Shown here: positions 1 through 11,472 of the stretch, one piece after another | Position numbering within the stretch: the stretch's first letter is position 1 | Layout: the number at the start of each line of letters is the position of its first letter | DNA from: Wurfbainia villosa | Lineage: Eukaryota > Streptophyta > Magnoliopsida > Zingiberales > Zingiberaceae | Assembly (NCBI GenBank): GCA_025175895.1 | Contig: CM046003.1 | Location: 43,332,335-43,396,334 of the forward strand | Length of the DNA stretch: 64,000 nucleotides | Direction: 5' to 3' | Notes under the pieces: model-generated | What the model saw: the letters and a program-made list of their open reading frames with translations, nothing else | The model's database searches: none | What the model was told of the DNA's origin: nothing | Position numbers and translations under genes: made by a program

Positions 1-406
1 AAGTAAGGAATCAACATATTTTTGTTTTACTCCCTGTAACTCTTCCTCAGCCAGGCTTGGGAAGAATAGCGGAGCAAGTATAAGTATTAGTAGCATAGCA
101 AAAATGCGTTCCTCGCCATTAATATGTTTGCTCGCGGTAATTGTGGCCTATCGGGAGAATCGATGACTGCATCTTTGATGCACTGCTAGTACATCATTTG
201 AGAATTTTGAATTGGCTATTTACAAGGGATTATCCCGGATCTACGCCGAGGTATTGATGGCGATTCTCAAATATCATAGAACAGAATGTGATATGATGAG
301 ATAGAATGCAATAGAAACAAAGACAGCGAACGAGTTACCTGTTCCTGACGGTCAAAGCGAGCCTTTTAATTCCATTCTTCATTCTTTAATTAAGAATGAA
401 TCAAAT
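1..406. other. Plastid-derived spacer beyond trnN
   Basis: No gene is visible here. The stretch is contiguous with trnN-GUU and ycf1 and reads like the plastid inverted-repeat spacer on the trnR-ACG side of trnN. That identity rests on synteny and general familiarity, not on an alignment. The insertion continues beyond the left edge of the window. Confidence 0.55.
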
Positions 407-478
407 CTCCCCAAGTAGGATTCGAACCTACGACTAGTCAGTTAACAACCGACCACTCTACCACTGAGCTATTGAGGA
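407..478 (-). tRNA. trnN-GUU: Plastid-derived trnN-GUU (relic in nuclear DNA)
   Basis: A 72-nt tRNA on the minus strand with a GUU anticodon, giving tRNA-Asn as found in the plastid inverted repeat. The T-arm (GGTTCGAATCC) and acceptor stem are recognisable, and the size matches the plastid gene. It lies divergently from ycf1, as at the plastid IR/single-copy border. Some stem positions read T where plastid copies usually have C, which fits deamination after transfer. Because it sits next to a broken ycf1 and a retrotransposon nest, it is most likely a non-functional nuclear copy. Whether it is transcribed cannot be told from sequence. Confidence 0.9.
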
Positions 479-803
479 ACAACAGAAGATTCGACCTCAT
501 AGCGTGCAACTCCCGTTCTCAACCCATGAACAATATGAGTCCGAAGCTTCCTTCGTAACTCTCGGAACTTCTTCGTAGTGGCTCCGTTCCATGCCTCATT
601 TCATAGGGAACCTCAAAGTGGCTCTATTTCATTATATTCCATCTATATCCCAATTCCATTCATTTAATATCCCTTTGGTGTCATTGACATAAGAGATGTC
701 ATTTAAAGTCTATCTGTTTCTATATATGGAAAGTTAAGAAATTATCATAATTATCATATAATAAACAAAAAATTGCAATAGAAAAGAAAAAGGAGGGTTT
801 GTA
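479..803. other. Plastid-derived trnN-ycf1 spacer
   Basis: Spacer between the divergent trnN and ycf1 relics, AT-rich close to ycf1. The order and spacing fit the plastid IR border. I see no separate gene. Confidence 0.6.
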
Positions 804-3001
804 ATGATTTTTAAATCTTTTCTACTAGGTAATTTATTACCTTTATGCATGAAGATAATAAATTCGGTCGTTTTGGTCGGACTCTATTATGGATTTCTCA
901 CTACATTCTCCATAGGGCCCTCTTATCTCTTCCTTCTTCGAGCTCGGGCTATGGAAGGAGGAACCAAGGAGGAGGTAACAGCAACAACTGGTTTTAATAT
1001 GGGACAACTCTTGATGTTCATATCGATCTATTATGCGCCTCTGCATCTAGCATTGGGTATAGACCTTATACAATAATTGTCCTAGTTCTACCCTATCTTT
1101 TGTTTCATTTCTTCTGGAAAAATCACAAAAACTTTTTTGATTATGGGTCTACTACCGGAAATTCAATGTGTAATCTCAACATTCAATGTGTATTCCTGAA
1201 TAATCTAATTTTTCAATTATTCAACCATTTCATTTTACCAAGTTCAACGTTAGCCAGATTAGTCAACATTTATCTGTTTCGATGCAACAACAAGATGTTA
1301 TTTGTAACAAGTAGTTTTATTGGTTGGTTAATTGGTTATATTTTCTTCATGAAATGGGTTAGATTGGTATTATTCTGGATACGTCAAAATGTTTCTATTC
1401 GATCTAAATTGAATAGGTATAAGTACGAGTACCTTATGGCAGAATTGAGAAATTCTATGGGTCGAATCATTAGTATTCTCTTATTTATCACCTGTGTCTA
1501 CTATTTAGGCAAAATGTCGTCGCCTATTGTTACTAATAAAATAAATGAAATGGAAGAAAGGAGAGAAAGTGAGGAAGAAAGCGATGTAGAAACTACTTTC
1601 GAAAGGAAGGAGACTAAACAGGAACAAGCGGGATCCACCAAAAAAAACCCTTCCCTTTATTGGGAAGAAAAGGAGGATCCGGACAAAATAGATCAAACGG
1701 AAGAGATTCGAGTGGAAAAAATGTATCCTTTTGAAAAATATCTTGTAACTTTTCTTTTCAATTATAAGCGGTGGAATCGTCCATCACGGTATATACAAAA
1801 TAATCGACTTGGACATTCTATACGAAATGAAATGTCACAATATTTTTTTATACATGTTTAAGTGATGGAAAACAAACAATATCTTTTACATATCCACCTA
1901 GTTTATTGATTTTTTCAAAAATGACAGAACGTAAAATTTCTTTGTACACGACAGAAAATTTTTTCCATGAAGACCTATATAATTATTGGGTTTCTACTAA
2001 TGAGCAAAAAAAGTACAACTTGAGTAATGAATTAATAAGTAGAATAAAAATTCTATAAAAAGAAAAAGTATCTCTTAGTCTAGATATACTAGAAAAAAGG
2101 ACCAGATTATGCATTGATGAGAATAAACAAGAATACTTGCCAAAAGCATATGATCCTCTTTTGAATGGCGCATATCGTGGAAAAATAAACAAATTCTATT
2201 CACATACAACCATGAATCATTTAATTACTTCGAAAGAAAATTCCGTGGAAATAGTTTGGATAAATAAGCTTCATGGGCTATTTTCTATTTCTATTAATTA
2301 CCAAGAATTTGAACATGAAAAAAATCCACTTAATGAAAAATCACCATGGAATTCTATTATTAATTCGTTAACGTCAATTGATCAATTATCTTTTGAGTAC
2401 ATACCCAATTCTCATTTGAAAAAATCTTCTTTATTGGAAGAAGAAATCAAAATAAATTCAGAAAATAAAGCAAAATCTTTGAAATCAGTATTCGATATAA
2501 TTACAACCAATGGAGAAGAAATCATTGAAGAAGGAGAAGAAATCCTTAAAGAAAAAAATCATTCAAAAAATTCCTCAATGGTTATACAAACTAACTGAAG
2601 AGTTAGAAGCACTAGCACAGGATGAAGATGAAGAAGATGAACATGAGGAACTAATGAAACAAGATCAAGAAATTCGTACAAGAAAAGCCAGATGAGTGGT
2701 GATTTATACTGACTACAGCGTGAATCCCAAGACTAAAGATGATGAAATAAATGAGTTGGCTTTGATACGTTACTCACAACAACTTGATTTTCATCGAGGT
2801 CTAATCAAAGGATCCTTACGCGCTCAAAGACGTAAAACAATTATTTGGAACACATTCCAAGCATATGTAAATTCTCCGCTTTTTTTGGATCGAGTAGAAA
2901 ACATATATTTTTTTTCTCTTTTAAACAAGATCGATCAAAATATTAAGTCTATTTTTTGGAATTTAGCGAAGAAAAAACCAAAAACGGAATGTTGGCTTTG
3001 A
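804..3001 (+). pseudogene. ycf1: ycf1 (Tic214) 5' fragment, broken nuclear copy
   Basis: In plastids ycf1 encodes Tic214, a large component of the inner-envelope TIC translocon. This copy holds the N-terminal membrane region (FKSFLLGN start, GLYYGFLTTFSIGPSYLF, then FHFF, LLFITCVYYLG) and part of the acidic/basic middle region ending near SLRAQRRKT. A complete ycf1 is about 5-6 kb, so more than half is missing. Breaks: a 2-nt insertion near 1058, a 1-nt loss in a T run near 1850, TAA at 2056-2058, a frameshift near 2550-2575, and TGA at 2693-2695 (probably from CGA). Similarity fades near 2950-3000, the likely junction with nuclear DNA. The sequence shows the homology and breaks directly. Nuclear location is inferred from the flanking retrotransposons; a plastid-like tract in mitochondrial DNA is unlikely in that setting. 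Confidence 0.93.
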
Positions 3002-3533
3002 TACATTCTTCTCTAAGTTGCATTTACCTCCTTTTAAAGTCATACTTAGAAAAATTCACCTTTTGAATGTTTATCCAAGCATGTCCTAGGATCAGAGAAG
3101 GTTAAAATACTCAGGGGTAAGTCAAATGATCCAAAAGTCCTATTTGCCAAAAATTCTCAGTAATAATAGACTAATATCATCAATCAGTCAATTGATAATG
3201 CCATCAATTGACTATTTTATTGAAATAGTTAATCGATATTTGATAGTTTTCAAACTAAATTTAAGAAATAAATAAGTAATTCAATAATTTCTAAAAATTA
3301 TAAAATTTATACAGATATTACTTATATCAAATACTATAAAAAAATAATTTTATATGAAAATATCTATTTTTTTAAAGAAGGTCACAAAGTTGAAATCCAT
3401 TAAAAACTTCCATATTTTATCCTAACTTTGTATTGATATTATCAATTATTATTTCTATCAACGTGTAAAGTTTACCAAGATTTTTAAAAATACTTTCAAA
3501 ATTAATTTATAATCATGCTTCATAGGCTAAGTG
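3002..3533. other. Anonymous AT-rich nuclear DNA
   Basis: No coding, RNA or repeat signature seen. This is the only stretch that belongs neither to the plastid insert nor to the nest. Bases 3529-3533 (aagtg) are the expected left target duplication of element I; the partner lies beyond the window. Confidence 0.5.
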
Positions 3534-4577
3534 TGTTGGTGCAGGGCTACCAGATAATCGAACATAGATTTTGATAATGACAAAGATTCAAAGTTAAGTT
3601 ATTTGTTATCTCATATGCTATGTTGAGTATGCAAGTAATGTGTTAAACTTTACTAAGGTCAAAAGATGCCAAGAGAATCTCAGAAAGTCGAGAAACCTTG
3701 GTGGTTGAGTGACCAGAAGCTAAGAGACAGGTCAGAAGGACCAAAAGTAAGCAAGGTAAGAACCTTGTATGGAGAGGACAGGTTGCATCCTCAGTATGGG
3801 GACAATCGTAGGCGACGATCCGACGAAGGCTTCCAAAGGAAGGCCGAAGTCGAGATCGGACAATCTAAGACTGTTATACTATATGTCATTATATATTTCT
3901 TGTGCTAACTATGTGATGCAGGTAACTAATCAAGGCATCAGTCGACCGGAGAAAACATCAGTCGACTGGATCACCATCAGTCGACTGATGGATGTAGCAG
4001 TCGACTAGTAATGAATGTGGACACATTGAAGCAAATTCAAGATAAGAGCCACAATGTTAGGGATAAGGATAAGGTTTGATCCAGATCTAGATCTCAACGT
4101 GCTAGGGTTTGGAAAGCTATAAAAGAAGGGGCAAGGCACCCCCTATTCATCAATTAAAAGGCTCCAAAAGTGCTCCATCAACCAAAAGCTCTCGTCTCCA
4201 TGCAACACCGTCGTAATGCCGACAAATCTCTTTTCTTTCACTTCTCAAGTCAGTACTTTTATTTATTTCTTTGCTTATTACTTGCTAAGAGGAGAGGTAG
4301 GATTGTTACCTCCTCCTCTACATTTCTTGTATTACTTCGTATCTCTTACCTCCAACGAGGAAGAGAGTTTTAGTGAATTGCCCTTCGAAGGTGATCAAGG
4401 ATCCAGGGTCTTAGACTAGCAACCGGTAGGTTGTGAACTAAGTAAAACTCGTTGTGCACTTTGGTTTGTATTTTCGTGTTTTCCACTGTGAATTACTTTG
4501 GTTTCCAAAACAAATTAAAAGAAAGTTTTTAAATACGCTATTCACCCTCCCCCTCTAGCACCTTTCTCGATCCTATA
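3534..4577 (+). repeat. 5' LTR of element I
   Basis: It begins TGTTGGTGCAGGG and ends just before the primer site. The last two bases are TA instead of CA, a likely C-to-T change. It matches the 3' LTR beginning at 43138. It contains four CAGTCGACTG-like palindromes at about 3935-4010, a TATA box at 4118, and the CTCTAGCACC stretch near the end that is typical of this group. Confidence 0.9.
4118..4125 (+). promoter_or_regulatory. TATA box of the LTR of element I
   Basis: TATAAAAG within the 5' LTR, about 460 bp before the LTR end. The position fits the core promoter that starts genomic RNA of a copia element. Confidence 0.65.
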
Positions 4578-4579
4578 TT

Positions 4580-4591
4580 TGGTATCAAAGC
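4580..4591 (+). other. Primer binding site of element I
   Basis: TGGTATCAAAGC is complementary to the 3' end of plant initiator tRNA-Met, with one change from the usual TGGTATCAGAGC. It lies 2 bp after the LTR. A run of G follows at 4593. Confidence 0.85.
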
Positions 4592-5098
4592 CGGGGGGGG
4601 GGGCTCAAAATTGATGCAACCACCTTTTTGAGCAATTTTTACTTTCTTTCTTTCATGTTTTTTTGGTATAATTTAGTTTTTGCTCTCTTCTCTCACACTA
4701 CTAACCCAAGACCAAGCCTTTAAATTTTTATTGTTGTTCGTGTTTTTACGAGGTATTTAAATAGCCCACCTTGAGGGGTATAGCACCGCCTGGCCTCTAT
4801 TCTTTAACAGAGATGACTTCCGTTAATGGAAGGGTAAAAACACAAGTTGATATGTGGATATTCATTCAAATCGGCTTTGCTTTACCCACCAATGACCAAG
4901 GGGAACCATTGGACTATGACAAATGGACCAATGTAATGAAGAGGCAAATCGAAGCTGATGCAAAAGCAATCCAAATCTTGCAATGTGACTTATCCAAGGA
5001 GGAGCTCAATCGAATTGGTCCATTCATCAGCACCAAGGATCTATGGAACAAGCTCATTGAACTCCATGAAGGGTCATCCGACACAAAGGTATGTAAGA

Positions 5099-6158
5099 TG
5101 TTGGATCGAAAAGCGTCGCTAGAGGGGGGGTGAATAACGATCGAAAATCTTTCGTTAGTAATCGTTCGTTAAGGTACGAGTAAGCGAGTAAGCAGTGGAA
5201 AATAAAATGACACGTTTATTTTACTTGGTTCACAACCCGGCAGTTGCTACTCCAAGGCCCTATCGGTCCTAGACCGCGTACGGAGGGCAAAGCACTATAA
5301 CGTCTCCTCCTCGTTGGAGGTAGGAGACAACGATCACAAAACCGAATATACGAGGATGAGGCAACAAGCCTACCTCACCTCGTTATGAAGAAAAACAAAG
5401 AATACAATATCAAAAATATTACTTGAATCTGCTGCCGACGAAGAAGATTGGAACTTGGCGTCGCGTCGGCGTTATGACGGTGTTGGAGCGTTGGCGTTGT
5501 AGGAGCACTTGATGAACAAAATTGATGATGTTTAGAGATGAATCCTCCCCTCCTTTTATAGACTTTAGCCTCTGAATTTGTCTCCTATTTCTTTGGAACG
5601 GATCATGAATTTTTCCAAATTTTTATCGCTGGCGGCGCGAAACGTTATCCGCTTTGACCTAGCGCAAAAAAGTGAATCGTCGCCATCGGTTGATCGATGC
5701 CTCCCGATCGATGGGCATCGGGCCGATCGCTCCATGTCCGAATGACTGCCAGCTTGGCCACTTCCCTGCAGCAAGAGGTTAGCTCGGAAAATGATAAATA
5801 CGACAGTTTCTAATCGTCCGATCTCGACCTAGACCTTCCACAGGAAGTCTTAGTCGGATCGTCGCCTACGGTCATCCCCGTAAAGAGGACACGACCTTAC
5901 AATCTCTCACTCACACGAGCTTACCTCGATAGTAGCTCTTGCTTCCGGCCTTCCACTCGATTCCTTCGGCTCCCTCCGAAGTCACTCGAGTGTCGCCCGA
6001 CCACCGCGGCTTCCTCCGGGTGTCGCTAGCCTTCAGCTCCAGCTATAGCAATCTTTTGCACACTTGATTCAGCTCGTGAGATAACGATATAAACTTAACT
6101 TTGTGTCTTTGCCATAATCAAAACACAGGTTCGATTATCTAGTGCCCCTGCACCAACA
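5099..6158 (-). repeat. 3' LTR of element Ib (left copy)
   Basis: TG...CA ends, flanked outside by taaga and inside by the polypurine tract. It is nearly identical to 9116-10181 except at 5690-5750, where CAGTCGACTG palindromes of the other copy are replaced by CGATCG-like sequence. CTTTTATA at 5563-5570 is the minus-strand TATA box. Confidence 0.93.
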
Positions 6159-6174
6159 ATCTCCCCCTTTTTGA
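6159..6174 (-). other. Polypurine tract of element Ib
   Basis: Read on the minus strand this is an AAAAAGGGGGAGAT tract immediately before the 3' LTR, the plus-strand DNA primer of the element. Confidence 0.85.
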
Positions 6175-7079
6175 TCTATGACAAACCAACACAAAGTTAA
6201 GGAAAATTAAAGCATAAAACTAGTATAGTAAATGATGAATGTCATTTTCAAAAGCTCCCCCTTAACCCTAGGTGAGTGTTGAAAGAAATAATTTAATTTT
6301 CAAAATTAAATTTTATGTTACTCCCCCTTAACTTTTGCTCTTCTCCCCCTTTTGCCATAAATCAAAATTTTTTTTTTGGGGTTTTTGTATAAAATAAGGG
6401 TTTGAAAACAATATCGTATATGCATGCATCTAGATAAATCAAATATGAGTCCAAGCATACGTCTAGCAGTAGTTAGATAGATTGGTTCGAGGTGTGCCCC
6501 TCTGCACCAATAATCTAAAGATTTATAATATAACCTTTAGGGTTAGTTTGCTCTCCCCCTTAGTCAAATATATGAAGTATAAGAGATGTAGGGGGCGCTA
6601 AACTTTGGCCTAAGAGTTGTTAAGTACAATAGTTGAGAAAATAGGTAGTATTTTGAAGAGATTGTTTTAAGTATATTTCAATTATCCTTAACATCTCACC
6701 CATTCTATGTGTCTCAGAATTTGTTCACCTTATATGTTTTGTGAGATGATTTTAAAATTAAGTTGATTAAGTGCATTTAGGTTCAAGTAATTTTATGTTA
6801 GATTTGGATTTGACCCTAGGCTTGTCAAGTTTACCTTTTCAAGATCATGGCTTCGTGTCGTGGCGAGGCAGTGGGCCTTCTTTTATCGGATCATCGACCA
6901 CTTCCTTAGACAAAGCCATTTTCAAGAAAATGATGACTTGACTCACCTAAGACTATTTCCTAGTCTAACTGAAAAGAGGCTCCCCGAGGCTCAATCTTTT
7001 CGAAGGATTTTAGTTGGTTATGTACGTGTTCTAAGTAAGTTCACAAGTTAACAAAAATTCTAAGCATGCAATGGTTTTG
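6175..7079. other. Ib non-coding region between gag and polypurine tract
   Basis: No pol domain remains in these 900 bp. On the minus strand there is a hairpin CATCTCAC/GTGAGATG (6692-6748), matching the gag-pol spacer of element I at 11936-11990, and extra GGGGGAG runs near 6555 and 6345. A short ORF at 6860-7051 on the plus strand has no recognisable product. Confidence 0.6.
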
Positions 7080-8598
7080 CTAAGTAAGCGGGTACACTAT
7101 TTTAGTGTTAGCTCGACCATTGAACCAATATGGTCTATTCAAATAATGAACTTGATCCTGGGGAATCCAAACCTTGTTAGTCCTTATATGTGAATTTAAT
7201 AAAACCTTTGGGACCCATGCTTGGACTCTTTGATGACTACGATTTACGATAGACATATAAGACCTATTCGTAGTCTTTGACTTAAATCCGAGTCCGACTT
7301 TGTTGTACATGGCTCTTTGGGTTCCAAGTAGTCGATTAAGGTTCTTAGATCCCAATGTGAACCTTTCCAACCTAGCCTCAACCTCTTGAACTCGTTCTTT
7401 CAAGAGAGAATTCTCCTCCTCAAGTTTTTCAATTTGGGTTGAGTTTCCCTCTTGAACTTGACTAGTTGAAGAGGTTAGAGTAGCCTCTTGCTTGAGGGTT
7501 TCAACCTCCTCAAGTAACGACTCAACCCTAGACTCGGACTTAGTTAATTTCCTAGACAAAAACTTAACCGTATTATGTAAAGTATTAAATAAAGTTCGAC
7601 TCACTTTAAGGGTATCTTTTGAACCAGGATGCGTGTCGTGGCTTGAAGGTAACCGTAGTCCGAGTCATCCTCGAGTTCGACTCAAGTTGAGTTCGGTCTC
7701 CGTGTTGCGATTCAATCGATTTCGCCATGAAAGCTATGTCTTCTTTGTTGTCCCAAGTTGCATGGAAGGCTTTCCTTGCTCCCTTTTTCTTTTGGTTCTC
7801 ATTCTTCAATTTCCTCCTTTCTTGTCGAACTATTCTCCGCACAATGTTGACTATTATGGCCTCCTCTTCGGATTCGGATTCGTCTTCGGGTTCGAGTTCA
7901 TCTACTTGCCTAGTAGGTGGCTTGCTTCTTTGTCCTGCAAGTAGAGCAATACCTCTCTCGTCCCGGATCACGTTAGTTTGCTCATGAAGTTCAAACTCGG
8001 AAAATAATTCATCTAACCTAAGCTTCGATAGGTCCTTAGAGACCTTATAGGCATCGACCATGGATGCCCACAAGGTAGTCCTAGGAAATGAATTAAGAAC
8101 GTACCTTAGTAGGTCACGGTTTTCGACCTTGTGTCCGATGGTGTGTAGGCCGTTGACAATGTCCTGGACGCGGGCGTGTAGTTGCGTTGCCATCTCGTGT
8201 TCCTGCATCTTGAGGTTATACAACTTATTGAAAAGAAGGTCACGTTTACATACCTTAGCATCGGACGTTCCTTCGTGTAGCTCGATTAATTTATTCCATA
8301 GGTCCTTGGCGCTAATGAATGGTCCGATGCGGTTGAGTTCCTCCTTGGACAGGCCGCATTGTAATATTTGGGTTGCTCTTGCATCGACTTCGATTTGCCT
8401 CTTGGTTGCATTTGTCCACTTGTTGAAATCCAAGGGTTCTCCTTGATCATTGGTGGGTAAAGCAAAGCCGGTTTGGATTATTATCCAAGTCTCGACTTGT
8501 GTTTTCAAGAAACACTCCATCCGACCTTTCCAATAACGGAAATCATCTCTGTTAAAGAACGGAGGTCGGGTGGTGCTATATCCCTCAATGTGAGCCAT
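7080..8598 (-). pseudogene. gag: gag of element Ib (one frameshift, no zinc knuckle)
   Basis: The start is the ATG at 8598 (MAHIEGYSTTRPPFF), the position matching the N-terminus of related Gags; an upstream in-frame ATG at 8619 is not conserved. The N-terminal Gag domain (FRYWKGRMECFL, LCGLSKEEL-like, LWNKLIELHEG) runs to about residue 215. An acidic linker and a basic patch follow. A frameshift at about 7605 separates the last part, which has a coiled coil (about 7340-7560) and the tail pair WVPK / WIPQ. The CCHC zinc knuckle expected between the RRKLKNEN and acidic parts is absent; in element I the same place holds CYECNKKGHFKSEC. The protein would therefore lack its main RNA-binding motif. 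No pol is attached. Confidence 0.85.
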
Positions 8599-9101
8599 TA
8601 AGTATCTTGCAAAACACAAATAAAAACCAAAGAGAATTCCAAGACTTGGTCTTGGATTAGTAATGCGGGAAATAATAGGAAAAAAAACAGAAATAAATAA
8701 GGAGGATAAGAAACTAACAAAAATTTGAAACTTACGACCTTCGATGTCCCCGAAAGGGTACTAAACGTTGGATTTTGGGGCTGGAAACAGCTTGTTACGG
8801 GGGTAAACCCCTCGTAAGAAGTGTAGATCTTTCAGAGAGCTTCGATTTGGTGGGTAGATCGTTTCGTGAGTCCACTTGTAGCAAAAGTTATGCTCGTTTG
8901 ATCGTGAGGTACTCCGAAGATCGTGAGGTACTCCGAAGGAGATTAGTACTTGCAAAAACACAACAAAAAAAACTATGTACCAAGACTTGGTCTTGGATTA
9001 GTAGTGCGGGAAACAAAATCTAAGAAATATACGAATCGAAAAATACGAAAAGAAAACCAAAACGTGCTAGATTGGTGGTTTCACCAAATCTTAGCGCCCC
9101 C
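8599..9101. other. Leader of element Ib
   Basis: Untranslated leader between primer site and gag, read on the minus strand. It contains a 20-bp local duplication, with atcgtgaggtactccgaag repeated at 8899-8939. No gene is seen. Confidence 0.55.
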
Positions 9102-9113
9102 GCTCTGATACCA
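9102..9113 (-). other. Primer binding site of element Ib
   Basis: Minus-strand TGGTATCAGAGC, complementary to initiator tRNA-Met, 2 bp from the 5' LTR. Confidence 0.9.
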
Positions 9114-9115
9114 AT

Positions 9116-10181
9116 TGTTGGATCGAAAAGCGTCGCTAGAGGGGGGGTGAATAGCGATCGAAAATCTTTCGTTCGTAATCGTTCGTTAAGGCACGAGTAA
9201 GCGAGTAAGCAGCGGAAAATAAAATGACACGTTTATTTTACTTGGTTCACAACCCGGCGGTTGCTACTCCAAGGCCCTATCGGTCCTAGACCGCGTACGG
9301 AGGGCAAAGCACTATAACGTCTCCTCCTCGTTGGAGGTAGGAGACAACGATCACAAAACCGAATATACAAGGATGAGGCAACAAGCCTACCTCACCTCGT
9401 TATGAAGAAAAACAAAGAATACAATATCAAAAATATTACTTGAATCTGCTGCCGACGAAGAAGATTGGAACTTGGCGTCGCGTCGGCGTTATGACGGTGT
9501 TGGAGCATTGGCGTTGTAGGAGCACTTGATGAATAAAATTGATGATGTTTGGAGATGAATCCTCCCCTCCTTTTATAGACTTTAGCCTCTGAATTTGTCT
9601 CCTATTTCTTTGGAACGGATCATGAATTTTTCCAAATTTTTATCGCGAAGTGGCCGCGTCAAACGTTATCCATTTTGACCTAGCGCAAAAGCTGAATCGT
9701 CGCCATCAGTCGACTGATGCCTCCCATCAGTCGACTGATGGGCATCAGTCGACTGCTCCATGTCTGATCATTGCACTTGGCCACTTCCCTGCAGCAAGAG
9801 GTTAGCTCAGAAAATGATAAATACGACGGTTTCTAACCGTCCGATCTCGACCTAGACCTTCCACAGGAAGTCTTAGTCGGATCGTCGCCTACGGTCATCC
9901 CCGTAAAGAGGACACGACCTTACAATCTCTCACTCACACGAGCTTACCTCGATAGTAGCTCTTGCTTCCGGCCTTCCACTCGATTCCTTCGGCTCCCTCT
10001 GAAGTCACTCGAGTGTCGCCCGACCACCGCGGCTTCCTCCGGGTGTCGCTAGCCTTCAGCTCCAGCTATAGCAATCTTTTGCACACTTGATTCAGCTCGT
10101 GAGATAACGATATAAACTTAACTTTGTGTCTTTGCCATAATCAAAACACAGGTTCGATTATCTAGTGCCCCTGCACCAACA
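9116..10181 (-). repeat. 5' LTR of element Ib (right copy)
   Basis: TG...CA ends, partner of 5099-6158. It keeps three CAGTCGACTG palindromes at 9700-9760. TATA box at 9570-9577 (CTTTTATA on plus). Confidence 0.93.
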
Positions 10182-11472
10182 TAAGAGAGATCTTTTAGTC
10201 AATAAATTATATATTTTGAAAATACAGGACAATGAGACTGTGAGCCAACTCCATGCTCGCATTCAAGACATCCTAAACAACCTTTATTCCATCGGACAGA
10301 AGGTGGAGAACATTGATGTCATAAGGTACGCTCTAAGAGCTTTTCCTAGGACCACTTTGTGGGCATCCATGGTTTATGCTTACAAAGTATCTAGAGATCT
10401 TTCTAAAATTAGATTAGATGAATTATTTTCTGAATTTGAGCTTCATTAACAGTCTAACTCGGCCCTAGCAGAGAAAGGTATTGCTTTGTTTGTAGGTCGA
10501 AGAAAGGTGAAAAGCAAGCCTCCTCCTGAAGATGACGAGTCTGAATCGGAATTAGACAAAGAGATGGAGACCGAACTAGTCAATCTAGTTTGAAAGATGA
10601 TCAAGCATAGAAGGTGACCAACCAAGACAACGAAGGAGAAGAGACCCAACACAAGTCAAAACTACAAGTGCTACGAGTGCAATAAGAAGGGACACTTCAA
10701 GTCTGAGTGTCTAAAGCTAAAGAACAAGAAACTGCAAATCAAGAAAGCACTGAACGCAATGTGGGAGAAATCATCGGAGGAAGAAGAAGACCAAGTCAAC
10801 AACTTGGTTCTCATGGCAAGACCATCTGAGTTTGAGTCCGAGTCCGAAGCCAACAACGAGTCCAAGTTTGAGTCCGAGTCCGATTCTGGATCCGACACCG
10901 AGCCCGAGTTCAAGACAAGCCACAGATCTGAATCCGATTCAAAAGAGTCAATCAAGGTGAGTCGTTCGTTAATTAAAACTCTATACGATTCCATTAAATT
11001 ATTGAATAAAAAATTGACTAAATCCAAGTCTAAAGTCGAGTCGTTGCTTAAGGAGGTTAAACTCCTTAAGCATATGACTACTGTAACCTCTTCAACTAGT
11101 CAAGTTCAAGAGGAAAACTCAATTCAAGTTAAAAAAAACTTGAGGAAGAGAATTCTCTCTTGAAATGGCAAGTTCAAGAGCTTAGGACATCGTTGGAAAG
11201 GTTCACATTGGGATCCAAGGGTCTTGACCTAATCCTTGGATCACAAAGAGCCGTGTGAACAACAAGGTCAGACTCGGGTTTAGAGCAACAAATAAATCTT
11301 TTATGTCACTTGTAAATCGTGATAGTAGAAGAATCCAAGCATGGGTCCCTTAGACCAGTTTAACATTGCAACTAGGTTCGACTAAGTATTGGGTTCCCAA
11401 AGATCAAATCCACTATGTAGATAGACCGTATCGATTCAATGATCTAGGGGGAGTCAATACTAAATTTGTGTG

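Larger units (their letters stand above)
5099..10181 (-). mobile_element. Element Ib: non-autonomous, gag-only copia relative of element I
   Basis: A complete insertion of 5083 bp on the minus strand with duplicated target taaga (5094-5098 and 10182-10186). It has two LTRs of 1060 and 1066 bp, a primer site at 9102-9113, a gag and a polypurine tract. It has no protease, integrase, reverse transcriptase or RNase H. Its LTR start (TGTTGGTGCAGGGGCAC) and its Gag closely resemble those of element I, and it keeps part of the gag-pol spacer of I, with the CATCTCAC hairpin. The simplest reading is an internal-deletion derivative of family I that moves with borrowed enzymes. It landed in the gag of its own relative. 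Confidence 0.92.
4761..11472 (+). pseudogene. gag: gag of element I, split by element Ib
   Basis: Gag builds the virus-like particle and binds genomic RNA. The N-terminal domain runs 4761-5098, is interrupted by Ib, and resumes at 10187 at K-R-D-L-L. Alignment with the Ib gag shows the original start codon now reads ATA at 4761, and a TAA falls a few codons into FxRDDFRxW. More stops follow at 10447-10449 and in 10590-10620. The zinc knuckle CYECNKKGHFKSEC lies at about 10670-10711. It is followed by an acidic, Ser/Glu-rich stretch with a FESES repeat and a coiled-coil-like region (10960-11160) before a frameshift. The tail has the family's paired W-V-P / W-V-P-K motif. It cannot make a full Gag. 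Confidence 0.85.

Noticed and set aside
804..3001. Functional ycf1
   Set aside because: Multiple stops and frameshifts, and more than half of the gene is missing.
4593..4603. Run of G as a polypurine tract
   Set aside because: It lies just after the primer site of element I, not before a 3' LTR; likely a simple expansion.
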